In this document: piece after piece, positions 35,501-45,951 of the stretch
How positions within the stretch are numbered: position 1 is the first letter of the stretch
Layout of the letters: every line of letters starts with the position of its first letter
Source of the DNA: Marthasterias glacialis
Lineage: Eukaryota > Echinodermata > Asteroidea > Forcipulatida > Asteriidae
DNA: 64,000 nt
Direction: 5' to 3'
Assembly (NCBI GenBank): GCA_911728455.2
Contig: OU452234.1
Location: forward strand, 10,949,531-11,013,530
Notes under the pieces: model-generated
What the model saw: the letters and a program-made list of their open reading frames with translations, nothing else
Database searches by the model: none
Told to the model about the DNA's origin: nothing
Made by a program: the position numbers and the translations under genes

Positions 35501-38500
35501 GTGTAGAGGCAGAACACCCTGATGGCAGGCAGCTTGGTGATGGACCCGATACCAAAGGCCAAGGCATCCGTGATGCTGGTGATGGTGATCGACACTGCGG
35601 CCTCAGAGTACGTCTGGCCGAGGCGCTCTTCTATGGGCAGCCGCACTGACGTCTTCCGCCACGTTGCCAGCATAATGAACATGTCATCGATTCCAATGCC
35701 TGAACAAACCAAAAAAACCAGCCCCCAATTTCTTTTTTTATATAAATAAATAATCGTCTAATCACTTCAAAGGACGTGTGCTCACGTGCCGCCAGATTGT
35801 TTGGTTGCACTGTCAATACTTTAAAACGTGATTAGTTCATTTCAAGTTGATCTTAATTCAATAGGAGGCTCTGTCATGTTTGTTAGTGTTACACAAGCTA
35901 TGTACATATGGCCAATATTTGCATAGTTTTTCAACCACAAAATGAGTTTATTGGGGTCCATACTGCTGCCTCAATCCTCCAAAATCTCCAAAATCAACCA
36001 GGATAATTTTATATAGGGTCCCGAGTGCCTTAATCCTCCAAAATCAACCACAAGATAAGTTTATTAGGGTCCCTACTGCCTCATTCCTCCAAAATCAACC
36101 ACAAGATAAGTTTACTTGGGTCCCCACTGCCTCATTCCTCCAAAATCAACCACAAGATGAGTTCATTAGGGTCCCCATTGCCTCATTCCTCCAAAATCAA
36201 CCACAAGTTAAGTTTATTAGGGTCCCCACTGCCTCATTCCTCCAAAATCAACCACAAGATAAGTTTATTAGGGTCCCTACTGCCTTAATCCTCCAAAATC
36301 AACCACAAGATGAGTTCATTAGGGTCCCAAACTGCATTAATCCTCCAAAATCAACCACAAGATAAGTTTATTAGGGTCCCTACTGCCTTAATCCTCCAAA
36401 ATCAACCACAAGATAAGTTTATTAGGGTCCCTACTGCCTTAATCCTCCAAAATCAACCACAAGATAAGTTTATTAGGGTCCCTACTGCCTTAATCCTCTA
36501 AAATCAACCACAAGATAAGTTTATTAGGGTCCCCACTGCCTTAATCCTCCAAAATCAACCACAAGATAAGTTTATTAGGGTCCCCACTGCCTTAATCCTC
36601 CAAAATCAACCACAGGATAAGTTTATTAGGGTCCCTACTGCCTTAATCCTCCAAAATCAACCACAAGATAAGTTTATTAGGGTCCCCACTGCCTCATTCC
36701 TCCAACATCAACCACTAGATGAGTTCATTAGGGTACCCACTGCCTCATTCCTCCAAAATCAACCAGGAAAATCTTATAGTTATATAGAGTGCCTACTGCC
36801 TCAACCCTCCAAAACCAAAATGATTTTATATAGGATGTGTACTGCCCCAATCCTCCAAAATCAACCAAGATTATAAGTTTATGTGTAGGGTGCCTACTGC
36901 CTCAATCCTCCAAAATCAACCAAGATAAGTTTATTTGTAGGGTGACTGAGCATGTGCGCACTCCCTCAGAACTGTCAAAAAGGCCTGCTGTGTCTGCTGC
37001 CGCCAGCGTCTCAAGTCTTCCATTGCTTCACTGGGTCTGGCATTCAAATCTTATCGAAGTTCAAACACTTTGGTGTGAAGTGACATAGGAGTAGGAAGAT
37101 ATCTTGATATCCCATTCAAACCAATGTAACCAAACTGAGGCTGGAAGGGTAAATAGTCTGGTTCCTTTTTGTACAATGAACATTAGCATCTATTACTGTT
37201 ATTGGATACAGGGAACATGACCAAGATGGTGGCAGCATGATAAAATTCTATTGGGAGGATTGAGGTCACAGTCCTATTATTAAGCAAAAAGGCCTGGGGA
37301 GTAGAGGTCAGAGGGGAGAACGCTCACTGCAAAGAATTTTGCACTCACCGATTGCAAGAAATGGCATTGATGCTGTAACCTCGTTGAACGGGATGCCACA
37401 GTATGACAACAGACCCATAGAGGAGGCTATGGCCAACATCGCTGAGATCACCCCAAACTGCCCCAGCCACGGCTTGCTCTGTACCCAGTCGGACATCATG
37501 CAGGATCCCACGGCAAACATGATCAGAAGGGTGAACGTCACGCAGAACCTCGGCATCACGCGCGACGCCATAGCGATCAGCTCGTCAGATAAGGTGCTGG
37601 AGGCAAACTTCGCAAGTTCAATATGTTGGTAGCTTTCGCCGGCCTCCTCCAACTTCTGCAGAAAGAACTTTTCCCACTCCCCGGCGAGGATCGTTTCTTC
37701 TTCAGTGCTCGATCTTATAAAGTACATCAAGTACATTGCCTTGGCAGATTTCACAATGTTTGTACCCTCGTAGAAGACGACTCCGCCTAACGTTGCACCG
37801 ATATTTACGCTTATGTTTTTGGGAGCAGTCGGAATCAGATAGCTTAAATCAGGGAACGCAGATAGAAAATCTTCCGCTTCATCGAATGAAAAGGGAGCGC
37901 CTTCGGACAGTCCATCAGGAAGGAAATCAAATGATGCCTCAGCAGGAATCGTTATCATATCGGCAAGGTTGAGGTAAGACAGCGGATATGTAAAATTCTT
38001 GGTGTTTACATTTTTGGAGCTATAGTTGAGCAGTTTCAATACTGGATCGACAAAACATTCACTCGGTTGGAAATGACAACAGATGTCGGCAAATGTTACA
38101 CTTCCATTGACGCCTACATTTGTCAACTCCATTGTTCTGATAAGTTTGTCCAACTGGACGATCTCCTCCATGGTGTCTTCATCAAGGATGTTCCCCGCTC
38201 CTTTCGCAGTCACGACGACGCTGCCGCTCTGCTCATCTGTCGTCAAAATCCGATTCGGGTAAAATCTCTCATGGTCGACAGGGAACAGCTCTGACATTTC
38301 CAGAATTTCGTCTTTGGCCCTGCTGTCGTCGGGCGTGAATAGATACGTAGCATCTGTCTCAATGGTTAAAAAAATCATTCCAGAGCTGAGGCAGGCTGCA
38401 ATAACTAATGGAACGATTAGAAAGACTGCAGGATGACGAGCGATCAGTCGTCCATAACGATAAAACTGTTTACTGATGAAAACGTTGAAGCAGTCCAACC

Positions 38501-38507
38501 GTGCCAT
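30905..38507 (-). CDS. Patched domain-containing (PTCHD3-like) 12-TM membrane protein, three coding exons
   Basis: Coding exons are 38507-37349, 35699-35467 and 32530-30905. Together they give 3018 nt, or 1005 residues plus TGA. The order matches the Patched/NPC1/RND family: TM1 (about 25-48), a large luminal loop (50-318), sterol-sensing-like TM2-TM6 (320-474), TM7 (537-561), a second loop, TM8-TM12 (about 760-907) and a charged Lys/Glu/Asp-rich tail (908-1005). The RND signature GIGIDDMFI lies at 387-395 in TM4 and its repeat GFSVDFSAH at 820-828 in TM10. The start has a strong Kozak context (A at -3, G at +4) and an in-frame TAA at 38520-38522. Family members move or sense sterols or lipids, or modulate Hedgehog-type signalling; the substrate here is unknown. 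At 1005 residues it is closer to invertebrate patched-related proteins than to the shorter mammalian PTCHD3. The exact orthologue cannot be decided from sequence alone. Confidence 0.93.
32609..32750. mobile_element. MITE of the CTCATAGAGCTGCTT family next to the last exon
   Basis: It contains TCATAGAGCTGCTTGAGCAG, an inner GCTAAGCA word and GGCTGGTAACCAG. Related copies lie at 24366-24557 (complete, with inverted ends) and 18008-18165. It sits within 80 bp of the acceptor of the last patched-family exon. Confidence 0.65.
33588..33765. repeat. Two tandem copies of a palindromic GGAGGCAATTGCCTCC repeat in intron 2
   Basis: GGAGGCAATTGCCTCC at about 33596, and its one-base variant AGAGGCAATTGCCTCC about 103 bp later, are each followed by CCTGGTCATTGCCTTGGTG. 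Related diverged sequence recurs at 22178-22235, 22985-23055, 29035-29115 and 63410-63460, so this is a dispersed family. Confidence 0.7.
33855..33902 (+). mobile_element. Short retroelement-like tail in intron 2
   Basis: GATAAAGCGCTATGTAAG followed by ATTATTATTTATTATTATC resembles the tail near 18860. Confidence 0.45.
34240..34320 (+). mobile_element. Non-LTR retroelement 3' tail (UUCG hairpin plus AATAAT tail) in intron 2
   Basis: TGTGCAAATTCAGCCTTCGGGCTGC-type sequence, then AATAAACC and (AAT)n, is the usual 3' end of a LINE or dependent SINE. AGCC-TTCG-GGCT folds as a UUCG tetraloop hairpin. A second copy lies reversed at 23055-23130. Confidence 0.6.
34750..35090. repeat. 130-bp tandem repeat, about 2.6 copies, in intron 2 of the patched-family gene
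   Basis: Direct copies are marked by AATCATGTTCCTA or AATCATGTTCTTGG, the block AGGAGCTACTTCC, and GAGGTCACAGAGGTCACC. Successive AATCATGTT words are about 130 bp apart. Confidence 0.85.
35467..35699 (-). CDS. Patched-family gene, coding exon 2 (residues 387-464)
   Basis: The acceptor TTTGTTCAG ends at 35700 and the donor CAG|GTGAGA begins at 35466. Joining restores the split Gly and produces the family motif AIGIGIDDMFIML, which proves the frame. The exon encodes the end of TM4, TM5 and most of TM6, and ends in phase 0 after DYLYQ. Confidence 0.93.
35935..36945. repeat. 51-bp minisatellite, about 19 copies, in intron 1 of the patched-family gene
   Basis: The unit contains CCAAAATCAACCACAAGATA followed by AGTTTATTAGGGTCCC. 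The core (about 36040-36770) is highly uniform at 51-bp spacing; both ends are degenerate. As 51 is divisible by 3, parts stay open as a 17-residue repeat (TALILQNQPQDKFIRVP), but this is intronic and not thought to be coding. Confidence 0.95.
37107..37256. mobile_element. MITE copy in intron 1 of the patched-family gene
   Basis: About 150 bp closely matches 63660-63805, including CCATTCAAACCAATGTAACC, the TGGTTCC block and ACATGACCAAGATGG. The complete copy near the right end of the window has terminal inverted repeats; this copy has eroded ends. Confidence 0.75.
37349..38507 (-). CDS. Patched-family gene, coding exon 1 (residues 1-386 plus first base of codon 387)
   Basis: Encodes the N-terminus, TM1, the first luminal domain with a paired-Cys stretch (ICCHFQPSEC), TM2, TM3 and the start of TM4. 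It ends at the donor G|GTGAGT (GT at 37348-37347), leaving a phase-1 split Gly codon. Reading through the donor gives a stop within about a dozen codons, which supports splicing here. Confidence 0.93.
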
Positions 38508-38840
38508 TTTCGATACAGGTTACAGTTAATAAATATCTTTTAAAAATGTGTTGCTTCCGGAAACTCAAACACCAGTGTTTAACACATGAAGGCGTAACTT
38601 ATTGAACGTTTCACTCCCAACTTATCCAGATGTAGCAAAAGATGCTGATTGCTTATGAGCTCTCAGCTGCTTCACAAGTGACTGGTCCGGAGATAATGTT
38701 ACGGCTGTCTCTGATTCCCAGGGCTGTTGTTTTCTTTCAGTGTAGACAAGACTCCTGGAGTGAGAGGAAAAAGGTGTTCAATGTATCAATCAAATCAAGC
38801 AAATAATGGTAGCGTAACCAGTCGTTGATGTCACGTGACA
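38508..38840 (-). promoter_or_regulatory. Probable 5' UTR and promoter-proximal region of the patched-family gene
   Basis: An in-frame TAA lies 15 nt before the ATG, so this is untranslated. A perfect 10-bp palindromic E-box GTCACGTGAC (the CLEAR/USF/TFE-type motif) is at 38830-38839, about 320 bp upstream of the ATG. No TATA box was identified. Promoter function is inferred from position only. Confidence 0.35.
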
Positions 38841-40974
38841 TAATAAAAATGGCGATTGTAGCGGCAGGGTTGTCAGCGGCCCTAAAAAATCATTGATTTG
38901 GAGGATAGAAAATGATCGCGAGTACAATTAAATGCATTTTATTTCATCTTAAATACATACTTGGAGATGCCAGTAGGCGATTTTCAAGCAATTCTGTTGA
39001 GTCTTCTAAGTAGGCATTTTTTTAACAGAGGTGTTTTAAATCTGCCTGACCGTTACTACATGTTTCAAGCTGGGGGTGCTAGTGTAGTACTAGTACATGT
39101 AGTACAGTAGGATAAGACAGATAATGTCAAAATCTCAAAAAAGGAGTACAGCACCCCAGTTAGAGTTACTGGATCTATATATTATAGGATCATGCACGGA
39201 TATTGGAAGCTTGTTTGATCTTATTCATACATCATAGAGCAAGGACTTGGTTTGATGTTCATTTGGCCTTCCCAATCCAGGCACCACTTCACATTCTTGC
39301 ATTCGCACTACAATCAAAATAGATTAGCACGCAGTACATAGCCTGAATAAGGGCTTCTTGGTTGCTGTTTACACACCACGCGGATGGTTGCCGGTGGTGT
39401 AGGATGGGTTCTCCTCTCGTAGTCCTACTTCCTCGTCCTACCTTACCTAGATTAGAAATTATGCAACGGCAACGCGTTTTCCGATCAGAATAATAAATGT
39501 CCACCAACTGACCAACCTTTATTATAGTGTCCCGTTATTATTGTTGATTGAAGACTACATCAGTCACGTTTTACTTTGAAAATAAAACAAATTTCATCTG
39601 ATCAGTGGCGGCTTGACCGCTTTCGTGCTGTGAGTGTGAGTGTGTGTCAGTGGTGATGACTCGTCCATGACATTGTCTCATCGGTCGCCTAGCCCCCTAT
39701 CTCGTGTGTGATGTGAGGAAAAGTGTGGACCAGACTTAATACGTAGTGTACACACAAACATATTTGTGTAAGCACACACACCATGTGGAATCTGAGGCAT
39801 GTTCCATTATGGTGAGGACATTATCTGCTATCGTGCGGTAGTTATAAAGAATTAAGTTCAATAACCTGTAAATTACTTTTTTCCCTGCAGTAATGGACTC
39901 AAATTCAATGACAGTGGCGAAATATTTAACCTTATAGAAACTACAATGTTACACTTTCCAGCAGATTTCCACGTACACCCCTGGATTCTGTTATGGACTG
40001 GTCCGGTTACGGTGGAGAATATTGGACAAATAGAGGGCGCACTGACCGCACTGATATTATTATTATTTTGGAATGTTTTTTCCCGCTGTAGTAGCTAAAC
40101 ATCAGCAGTGGCGTAAAATGTTCACGATTTGTGCCCCAAGTCGCAAACACTGGTGTATAAATTCAAGATTTTGCCGTGTCGTGAATAAAATCTACGCCAA
40201 TATTGGCGTATAAATTCAAGAGCTGTGCCTCAAATTGGAAATTTTGCGTAAAATTTGCGGCTTGGGGTACACATTTCTTTAATTAATTGCAACTTGGGCC
40301 ACAAATCGTAAATTTTGACGCCAAATTGCACACATCGATGTTCTTTTTTTTAAATGAGATGAATCTAATACTCGTGATTTTACACTATTAAAAAAAATTC
40401 AGCTCCGTTTTTTCCCCCCAAAAGATAGAAAGAGAGACTTTTCCTAGACATGAAGGAGTGGTTAGGGTCTATGGTCATGGGAAATGAACCAATTAATGTT
40501 CCTCCTATATATTTTTATATGTACATACAGTGCACATACCCAACAACTTTCACCCCAGGTGAGAAACGACTGATGTCAGTTTATCCGCCAGCTCATTCAC
40601 ACATGAGGGCGTGATGTATTTTTACAATAGTTTTCACAAAGCCACCAAATACCACTTTTTCATTAACAGGATAAACCATGGCCAAGTTCGCACAAGGACC
40701 ATTTTTTGTCAACTAGAGGCCGATGTTGCCTGGTACTCAACACATGCTCCTTTGAGCATAAGTACCAGTTAATATTAGCCAGTAGGCGACATTGGTCCTT
40801 ATGCGAACTCGACCGATGGGAGACTTTTGGACGGTCCTTTTTCACGGTTCTTATTAGTAGTACGTACACTTAGAACCTCGCACGTAACACTGAGCATGTG
40901 CACGCATGCTCAGAACTGTAAAAAAAAAAAAAAAAAGGGACTGTTGTGTCTTTTGTTGGTCTCCGCCACTGTAC

Positions 40975-41220
40975 AATACGTTACTTTTACAATTTCCAAG
41001 ACTTGCCGGATGTCCTTACTGGCTATTTATTCAGCCACTCGAAGGTCTCTAGTACAAACTCTGGAATATTTTTCACAAATTTCGAGATAGAAAAGCCTCG
41101 ATCGAATAAACAAATGCAACAATCATCACGTACCGTACCGCACTTTCCTAAGGAGGACGTGGTGTTTGTTTACATTTACCCACAATAGGTCACGTGACGC
41201 AGGTCGCGCAATCGGTCAAT
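40975..41220. mobile_element. Partial E-box MITE, reverse orientation
   Basis: Matches 7312-7545 in reverse: CACTCGAAGGTCTCTAGTAC, GAAAAGCCTCGATCGAATAA, and the end CCCACAATAGGTCACGTGAC to CAATCGGTCAAT. The other end is lost. Confidence 0.75.
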
Positions 41221-41564
41221 GCTTTCAGGGATTGTTGAAATAGGGTCCAATATTTATCTTGGGGTATGGACTCTCAATTTTTGGTGGCTTGGGTAAGCGC
41301 GGCACTGACAAATTGTCCTATTTTTACACGCGAAGGACACCTTTCCCAAGATGGCCGCTTACCTGTTAGCAAAAGACGCCCGCTTCGTCACCATTATACC
41401 CGACGACTATTTCCGTAGCACAAAGCGATCATAATAATATACCCATACACAGTTTAGGTACAACACTTGCACAGGTCAAAGGTGATTTTTCGTGGCACGA
41501 ATTTGTCGCGCGTTGACGACTGGGCGTCTTTAACACTCCCGCAGCTTTTTACAGCCATTCGGAG

Positions 41565-41680
41565 ATAATGGATTCAATGCTATGACACTATTTAGGATTA
41601 ACTAAGGTTTGCATATACACCCACACCGAACAGTGCACTCCCCTAATAGTGTCCACCATAGTCTCAAAAAGGCTAATGGT
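41565..41680. mobile_element. Second member of the GGTGTCCACCAT family
   Basis: CTATGACACTATTTAGG, CATATACACCCACACCGAAC, AGTGCACTCCCC and GTGTCCACCATAGTCTCA match 29155-29250 in the same order. Confidence 0.65.
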
Positions 41681-42299
41681 GTTCTACGTATAAGTAGCGT
41701 TTTTTTCGTCTGACAGGTGTGGCACGGGGAATCTTCCTGGACTACCCCCACAAAATAGAAAGGAAAACTGAGGTTTAGAGGTCACTGCACATTTGTGTTT
41801 TTATTTCAAGAGACTGAGACACTTATATTTGTTAAAATTCATTGAGGACTTTCCTGGGGTGCATCCTCGACCTCAAGAACAGCTAATTATTAGAAGTCAG
41901 AAATCTAGCGAAAGAAGACAGCGCCATCTGTAGTAGGAATCAATCCATTTCGGCTAAACGCAAGCTGCGAAAGTCTTTGAACCGAGACTACCATCGCGAC
42001 CGCATCCGCCACATAATTATGCGCACCATGTTCTGTGTCATGACCTCACATACACGTCAGATTTGGCAGTGCTCCGGAAAAACCTGTAATCCTGTATATG
42101 CTTTTGTAACCATCAGATTATAACCATCAATTCTTATTCTCAATCATTCATTATCAAAGAAATTTATTCGTCTTGTACGGGCAACCATGCAATATCCATT
42201 GCCCGGCGTGTGGCGTGAACAACCTAGCAAGTAGCGTGGTGGGTACATGTACGGACGACGGTGTCAGCGGCTGAGCTTGCTCTAAATATAATCACGTGT

Positions 42300-42566
42300 C
42301 CACCAGCGCCGCTATTATTCGTCTTCCAACCCACAAATACATATTCCCACTGCTGCTGAAGGTTTTCTATCATTTGGGATTGTTTTTATAATTCTTGCTA
42401 CAACAAACAGAATAGAGTCAACGTAGGCCCTGTTGTGGGACTTCAACAATCCGTGTGGTGACTCGCTACACGACTGCGCTTAGAGCTTGTGGGCGGCTTG
42501 GGAACCGGCAAAAAAATTACCTCGTATCAAGAACCGGGAGGTCGTAACGATCCAATCGACTGCAGT
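42300..42566 (+). promoter_or_regulatory. Candidate noncoding first exon and promoter of the SDR gene
   Basis: A consensus donor, CTGCAGT|GTAAGTAT, begins at 42567, just before a hAT-like element. An AT-rich TATA-like stretch (TCTAAATATAATC) is near 42280. Pairing with the acceptor at 45934 would give a ~3.4 kb 5' UTR intron. This rests on splice consensus alone. Confidence 0.25.
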
Positions 42567-42605
42567 GTAAGTATATTCAATATATTAATTAAAGTCTTTC
42601 AGTAG

Positions 42606-43102
42606 CATTGGCGTAATTATCAGGGGGATGGGGGATATATGCCCCAACTCTTTGTCCAGATTTTCGGTCCTTAAAAAATAAGTTGTAGTTTTCACTAAAA
42701 AAGCAACAAATAGCTTAGTAAGTGAATAAGTGACTTTCTGCAAGTCCCTATCAAGACAACACCCACGTCTGTACACACCCATATACACGCCGGAACAATT
42801 AACTATACCCACCAAACACCACAACTGTGACAAATTGAGGTTGATGTCGGTCAACGGTTGACAAGACCTAATGAATGTACATGATGTACTATGCAGAAAA
42901 GCAGAAAAGAAATATTTTCTGTAATTATTTGAACAAACTACGTCGAACATTAACAACACAAAGGGCATCCCTAATGCAATCGAACATCTGCTGTTGATTT
43001 ACATTATAACCTTCCCCATGCCCCCCTTTGTTTGTGATCTCAGCATTATTCCTTTTTTCCCCCATTACCACCCCCACTTTTCACAACAAATTCACGCCAC
43101 TG
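42606..43102. mobile_element. hAT-like MITE, about 497 bp
   Basis: The ends are CATTGGCGTAATT and AATTCACGCCACTG-type (inverse CAGTGGCGTGAATT). The flanking octamers TTCAGTAG and AGCAGTAG agree at 6 of 8 bases. There is no transposase frame. Confidence 0.7.
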
Positions 43103-44128
43103 AGCAGTAGACTTTTCTAGATCTCGTATCCATCAATGTTGATAATTTTAACTATTGACTTGACCTTCTTCAAGAAAAAGTAGCTTTATTCATTCAACAA
43201 TCTGGGCACAGTGGTCAGATTTCTGAAAAATGGCCTGAAATACGACCATCAACTCACAATGACACGTGGTTCCAAACCTCATCCCATTTTATTTGTCAAA
43301 GGTTATGCTAAATACGCACTTAAAGGTGTTTGATCCGTGCTGCTGTGATTTGTGCTCGAAATGAACTGATTCCAGGGCAAATTTAACTGAGCATGCCATC
43401 CATCCCGGAACGAGTATAAAATTAACCAATCGCGTTTTGACCATGTCGATGGCTATAAAAATGTTTATCTAGCGGTTATCCAACCACTCAATTAATAGCT
43501 GTTCATTTTGCATCGGGGACAAAGAATACTATTTATCCATACACTGATGTGTGTTAAGCACTGTACACTCGGTACTTTCCCGTGAACGAAAAAAACAAAA
43601 AAACAAGTGATATTCTTTATGTTCACCAAACACATATTCTTTCCCCACCGATGCAAATTCTGACAAATTCTGATCCTGGTGTTTTATCTGGTATTTTGTA
43701 TTCTGATACTTCAGATCATTGCAATGCATTGTCCTCTGTTCCAGATAACTTCTTCTTGCTTTGCTAAGGCAGAATCCCCGAACAAGACCTTTATCACCAG
43801 AGATATATAAATGCTAATTCTCTCAGATCACTTAAAGGTTTACTGTAATACAAAGTATTAATGCTTTTATGTTACACCTTATAACTTTTATAAAACGATT
43901 CACATGTAATAAATCATTTTTTTGCATTCCTGTGTATTTTCGCATCATTTGTTTTCTTTAAAAAATAACAGTCTTCAGGAACGCCCACAAAAATAGGTCA
44001 CTTGCTAACATGGCTGGATTCTCAACGTGACATCACAAGCATTACATAATGTTTCTTGAGCTATGCCAGAGAACAATTGTTCTGGGATTGGGTCTGCCAA
44101 AGGAATGACAAATATGTGTTCTTCTGTT

Positions 44129-44808
44129 AACAAATTCAATGATTGTTGCATTTAGTTTATTCCATCGAGGCTTTTCTTGCTCGAAATCTGTGAAAAAATA
44201 TTCCAGAGTTGGTAGCAGAGACAGTACCAGCCGGTCTTGAAAATTGTACAAGTAACGTATACATTTTTTTTAAACATTATGTGCACGATGTATACTAGTG
44301 CATGTGCACGACGGAACGTTAGGCCAGACGACCACAGTCACCACATACTTTTCAACACAAAAATTTCAAAATTTTGAAGCTGAAATCATCAGAAGAAATT
44401 GCTTTCCAAAACTGTGATTCCTTTGCCTATTTGAAATTTTGCAAGGCTAGGTATGAATGCTCACTTTTCAACGTTCTTTACCCCCCCTTTTTTTTTTACA
44501 GAGATTTAAGGCCTACATTACAAACAAAATAACAGGTGGGTGGCTACATAGTCGATCGTCCGTCTTTTTAGTAGAATTCTGTTTAATTATGAAACAGAGA
44601 TGTGATTTAAATTAATGCCACATCATACTGCTTTAAATAAAATTTCTGATTATCTAGTTTATCATTTAACAAAAGTGAAATCGACTGTTTTTTTAGTCAC
44701 TCCGTGTCAAGGCATGTCTCTTTATCTCTTTTGCCATCAGCTGTATGGCGTTATACCCATAGGAGGTCACGTGACCGCATGTCAACATTGGTCGCGCAAT
44801 CGTTCTAT
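44129..44808. mobile_element. E-box MITE copy, left terminus eroded
   Basis: Collinear with 7380-8076: TCGAGGCTTTTCTTGCTCGA, CAGACGACCACAGTCACCAC, and right end GGTCACGTGACCGCATG to CGCGCAATCGTTCTAT. Confidence 0.75.
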
Positions 44809-45915
44809 TGCGCAACTACGTACCCTTACTATCTTGGACATTAATGAGCTTCAAACTGGTATCTCCATGTATAGATTACTCTCATAATCTTCTTCCTGCT
44901 ACCTTTGCCTCTTATTTCAGATCCACAGAAGCCCTGCATGCTTGTTCTACGAGATCAGGGCGTAATCCATATGTTCCTTTCACTCGCACCTCTTATATTC
45001 CATGCACACTCTTCGTTGTTACGGTCATTGCCTCTGGAACTCATTCGACAATTAATAAATGGGCATTCATCTGTGGGTTGCTTCAAAAGCTCGTACAAAA
45101 GAGCCCTTCTTTCCCATTATGTAGCTTAGCTTTCCCAACATTTTTTATACGTTTTTGAATTATAGGCCTATTTAAATTAAATTTCTTTCACATTTCCCCC
45201 CCAAAACTACGTAAGGTAAAATCTGACGAAAATAAGCCACCTAGAATAACGCGTGCGTTGACGTATGTGACGCGGTATTAAAAGAGATGAATGGTACCGT
45301 CTTTGTCAAACTGTAATGTGACCGGCGTGCACGCGCATGTATTCGTAGGTTGTTCCATTTACTGCTATAATAGACATTATGCACATGACGTCATTTGAGT
45401 AGGGCGCCCTCGTCTAGAGGTCAAAATGAGGTTGTTCATTGGCCAATCCTGTGGGCCGCGCGTACAAATCTCTGTGTTTCCATTCTTACATCATCGATTT
45501 ACCTTTAAGATGGCGGCGTGATGACGTCAATGCATAAGGTCTATAGATCGATCCAGCAAGCCCCGTCCCTAAACATATTGACCAATCACAGCATTGGCTA
45601 TATCACCACTGTACACGTAGTGCGTCTTCTCAATGCCACACTGCATGAATGCGCGCGCTATAAGTACGCCCACACATTGTCTACATTTTCCAGTTGGATG
45701 TTATCGTGTTGGACTTTTGTTGGACTTTCGATGGCGTACCCAAGGAAGTGATTGGTCAACACGTATGGGGGCGGGGGTTAATGGATCGGTCTATAATGAC
45801 GCCACATCCCCGTAAAGGGGTCTTCTACGCTTTCGTATGAGAGAGAGAAGAGTCAGACATGTTTTTTTTATCTTGCATTCCTCTGTCGTAAAGTGAAGTA
45901 ATAATTTTAAAAAAT

Positions 45916-45934
45916 TGTTTGTTATTCATTTCAG
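45916..45934 (+). promoter_or_regulatory. Splice acceptor in the 5' UTR of the SDR gene
   Basis: TTGTTTGTTATTCATTTCAG is a pyrimidine-rich acceptor ending at 45934, 17 nt before the start codon. This suggests the coding exon is joined to an upstream noncoding exon. Confidence 0.5.
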
Positions 45935-45951
45935 CTTGGACTTGATAAACG

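Larger units (their letters stand above)
38841..42299. other. Intergenic between the two genes, no gene recognised
   Basis: Apart from the E-box MITE fragment (40975-41220) and 41565-41680, I see tandem GCGTAAA.TTGCG-like words (40080-40350) and no coding frame. Confidence 0.45.

Noticed and set aside
35935..36945. CRISPR-like array
   Set aside because: Contiguous 51-bp units without spacers, in an intron of an animal gene.
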